From: Sulfurimonas sp.
GTDB lineage: Bacteria > Campylobacterota > Campylobacteria > Campylobacterales > Sulfurimonadaceae
Direction: 5' to 3'
Assembly: GCA_027063215.1 (NCBI GenBank)
Contig: JAMOSE010000162.1
Coordinates: 1-6,417, forward strand
Length of the DNA: 6,417 nt
Shown: piece after piece, positions 5,635 through 6,417 of the stretch
Position numbering within the stretch: position 1 is the first letter of the stretch
How the letters are laid out: each line of letters begins with the position of its first letter
Notes under the pieces: generated by a model
The model's database searches: none
Seen by the model: the letters and a program-made list of their open reading frames with translations, nothing else
What the model was told of the DNA's origin: nothing
Program-made: the position numbers and the translations under genes

Positions 5635-6098
5635 TTTTTCACTCCATTTTCAATATGTTTTTGTAAAAATTTATTGAACTGATTAGCAAAGTGCTCGGCA
5701 TCTTTTTGTCCAAAAGGTTTTGGCCCTTTGGTCATCTCACCCATCTCCCGAATACTCTCCATCAGATTACGCATAGCAAGGTAATGTTTTATATTATCTT
5801 TACTGTAAAGCTCCCCTCTGTGATCAATAGCATGGGCATTTTTGCTAATAACTCTGTCTGCAAGTGGAATATCTGCTGTTATAACCAAATCACCCTCTTG
5901 CAACATTTCTACTATCTTATGATCCGCCTCATCCGCTCCGGCATCAACAACAATATAGTTCACATTTAGAGACTTACCAAGAGTTATCTTTTTATTTGCA
6001 ACAACAAAAGTCGGAATTTTCAACTTATCAATCTGACGCAGTATGATGGGTTTTAGGAGATTTGGCAGGGCATCACCATCTATGTAGATTCTTAACAC
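5625..6098 (-). CDS. YaiI/YqxD family protein (DUF188)
   Basis: A 157-residue member of the YaiI/YqxD (DUF188) family, which has a PIN/NYN-like nuclease fold; its biological role is not established. Visible family motifs are YIDGDALPN at 5-13 (acidic D7 and D9), DAGADEADHKIVE at 52-64, DLVITADIPLADRV at 70-83 with D76, HRGELYSKDNI at 93-103, and the C-terminal GPKPFGQKD at 125-133. The conserved aspartates are compatible with a metal site of PIN type, but nuclease activity is only inferred. The start is GTG, reached by overlapping the preceding gene by 7 nt, with GAG 5 nt upstream as a weak ribosome binding site. The gene ends 10 nt inside tlyA. Translational coupling with both neighbours is likely. 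Confidence 0.88.
   Translation of the reverse strand: MLRIYIDGDALPNLLKPIILRQIDKLKIPTFVVANKKITLGKSLNVNYIVVDAGADEADHKIVEMLQEGDLVITADIPLADRVISKNAHAIDHRGELYSKDNIKHYLAMRNLMESIREMGEMTKGPKPFGQKDAEHFANQFNKFLQKHIENGVKKCV
5642..5645 (-). promoter_or_regulatory. Ribosome binding site of tlyA
   Basis: GGAG on the minus strand lies 7 nt before the tlyA ATG, within the coding sequence of the upstream DUF188 gene. It supports the overlapping start rather than a later one. Confidence 0.6.
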
Positions 6099-6358
6099 TT
6101 TTTCTCACTTTCATCATCACGAAAAGCACTCGGTCGCATCTTTTTAAATACTTTTACAATTGTAGCACTCACAACACTACCACCGGGAAGCACCCACAAA
6201 ACAGACAAAAAAGTCATCTTTGTAATATCTCCAATCTGTTCTATAGCCTTTTTGTACTCTCTGTTTTTAATATGTTTTGGAATCTCTTTTGTCTCTTTAT
6301 ACTCTTGTTTAAGACCATGCCCCATCTTTTTACTAAACTTTTTCAGTTTGTGTATCAT
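6092..6358 (-). CDS. Small LETM1-like membrane protein
   Basis: An 88-residue protein in two parts. The first 45 residues are lysine-rich and amphipathic, with 16 lysines and likely cytosolic. A hydrophobic segment at about 48-70 (MTFLSVLWVLPGGSVV) is followed by KKMRPSAFRDD at 72-82. The pattern of hydrophobic stretch, LPGGS, and a lysine-bearing segment leading to RPSAF resembles the core of LETM1 proteins, where a comparable stretch ends in LPSTF. Short bacterial proteins of this kind are known but have no assigned function. It is far smaller than mitochondrial LETM1, so ion transport should not be assumed. Its ATG overlaps the ligA stop codon as ATGA, and its end overlaps the DUF188 start by 7 nt, which argues strongly for a real, co-translated gene. 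It could alternatively be a membrane-anchoring peptide unrelated to LETM1. Confidence 0.75.
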   Translation of the reverse strand: MIHKLKKFSKKMGHGLKQEYKETKEIPKHIKNREYKKAIEQIGDITKMTFLSVLWVLPGGSVVSATIVKVFKKMRPSAFRDDESEKKC

Positions 6359-6417
6359 GCGATCATCTCACGCATCTGCTCTTCTGTCAGGGTTGCTACT
6401 CCTAACTTTACAGCTTT
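6355..6417 (-). CDS. ligA: C-terminal end of NAD-dependent DNA ligase LigA (partial)
   Basis: The last 20 codons of a minus-strand gene entering from the right edge, ending in TGA at 6357-6355. The translated tail reads KAVKLGVATLTEEQMREMIA. The KA-x-KLGV-x-TL-[ST]-E-E pattern is how the BRCT domain at the C-terminus of bacterial LigA typically ends. The family seals nicks in DNA using NAD+. The neighbourhood agrees, as ligA lies close to tlyA and ribF in Campylobacter. Only the tail is visible, so the assignment rests on this short match plus context. Another BRCT protein would be the main alternative. It overlaps the LETM1-like gene by 4 nt. Confidence 0.72.
   Translation of the reverse strand, partial: KAVKLGVATLTEEQMREMIA

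Noticed and set aside
1..6417. Defence island, mobile element, CRISPR array or novel multi-gene system.
   Set aside because: Nearly all the sequence is accounted for by conserved housekeeping genes; no transposase, integrase, long repeat array or unusual composition break was seen.

Overview
The window looks like ordinary chromosome from a free-living campylobacterote (epsilonproteobacterium), most likely Sulfurimonas or a close relative. The support is AT-rich sequence, consensus TATAAT -10 boxes without recognisable -35 boxes, a ligA/tlyA/ribF neighbourhood like that remembered from Campylobacter, and a cmoB/hot-dog gene pair matching C. jejuni Cj0976/Cj0977. The genus is inferred from these traits, not from a database search.

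Layout, left to right. A plus-strand glyoxalase-II-like metallo-beta-lactamase hydrolase (34-627) has its own extended -10 promoter and converges on a minus-strand pair, cmoB (1143-2051) followed by a hot-dog thioesterase-like gene (645-1142). A short hairpin (637-656) sits between the converging ends. Next comes a compact divergent promoter region (about 2052-2098), where the -10 boxes of cmoB and of a plus-strand cation diffusion facilitator (2099-2995) overlap in one palindrome. The CDF gene converges on a second minus-strand operon, separated by a 15-bp bidirectional terminator (2994-3028). That operon reads, in transcription order, ligA (only its last 20 codons in view), a small LETM1-like membrane protein, a YaiI/YqxD (DUF188) protein, tlyA, ribF and truD. 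The first four overlap one another by 4, 7 and 10 nt. The last two follow gaps of 27 and 17 nt, and a likely internal promoter lies over the tlyA stop codon.

Functionally the window is housekeeping. Three enzymes modify RNA: CmoB at tRNA wobble U34, TruD at tRNA U13, and TlyA on rRNA. RibF makes FMN and FAD, LigA seals DNA, and the CDF protein exports divalent metal. No mobile element, CRISPR array, rRNA or tRNA gene, or phage remnant was seen, and no gene-free stretch approaches 300 bases. I found no convincing new multi-gene system. The more interesting points are the shared palindromic -10, the terminator hairpins that contain the stop codons of both minus-strand operons, the LETM1-like gene locked to ligA, the hot-dog gene butted onto cmoB, and sequence variants in the CDF and RibF proteins.
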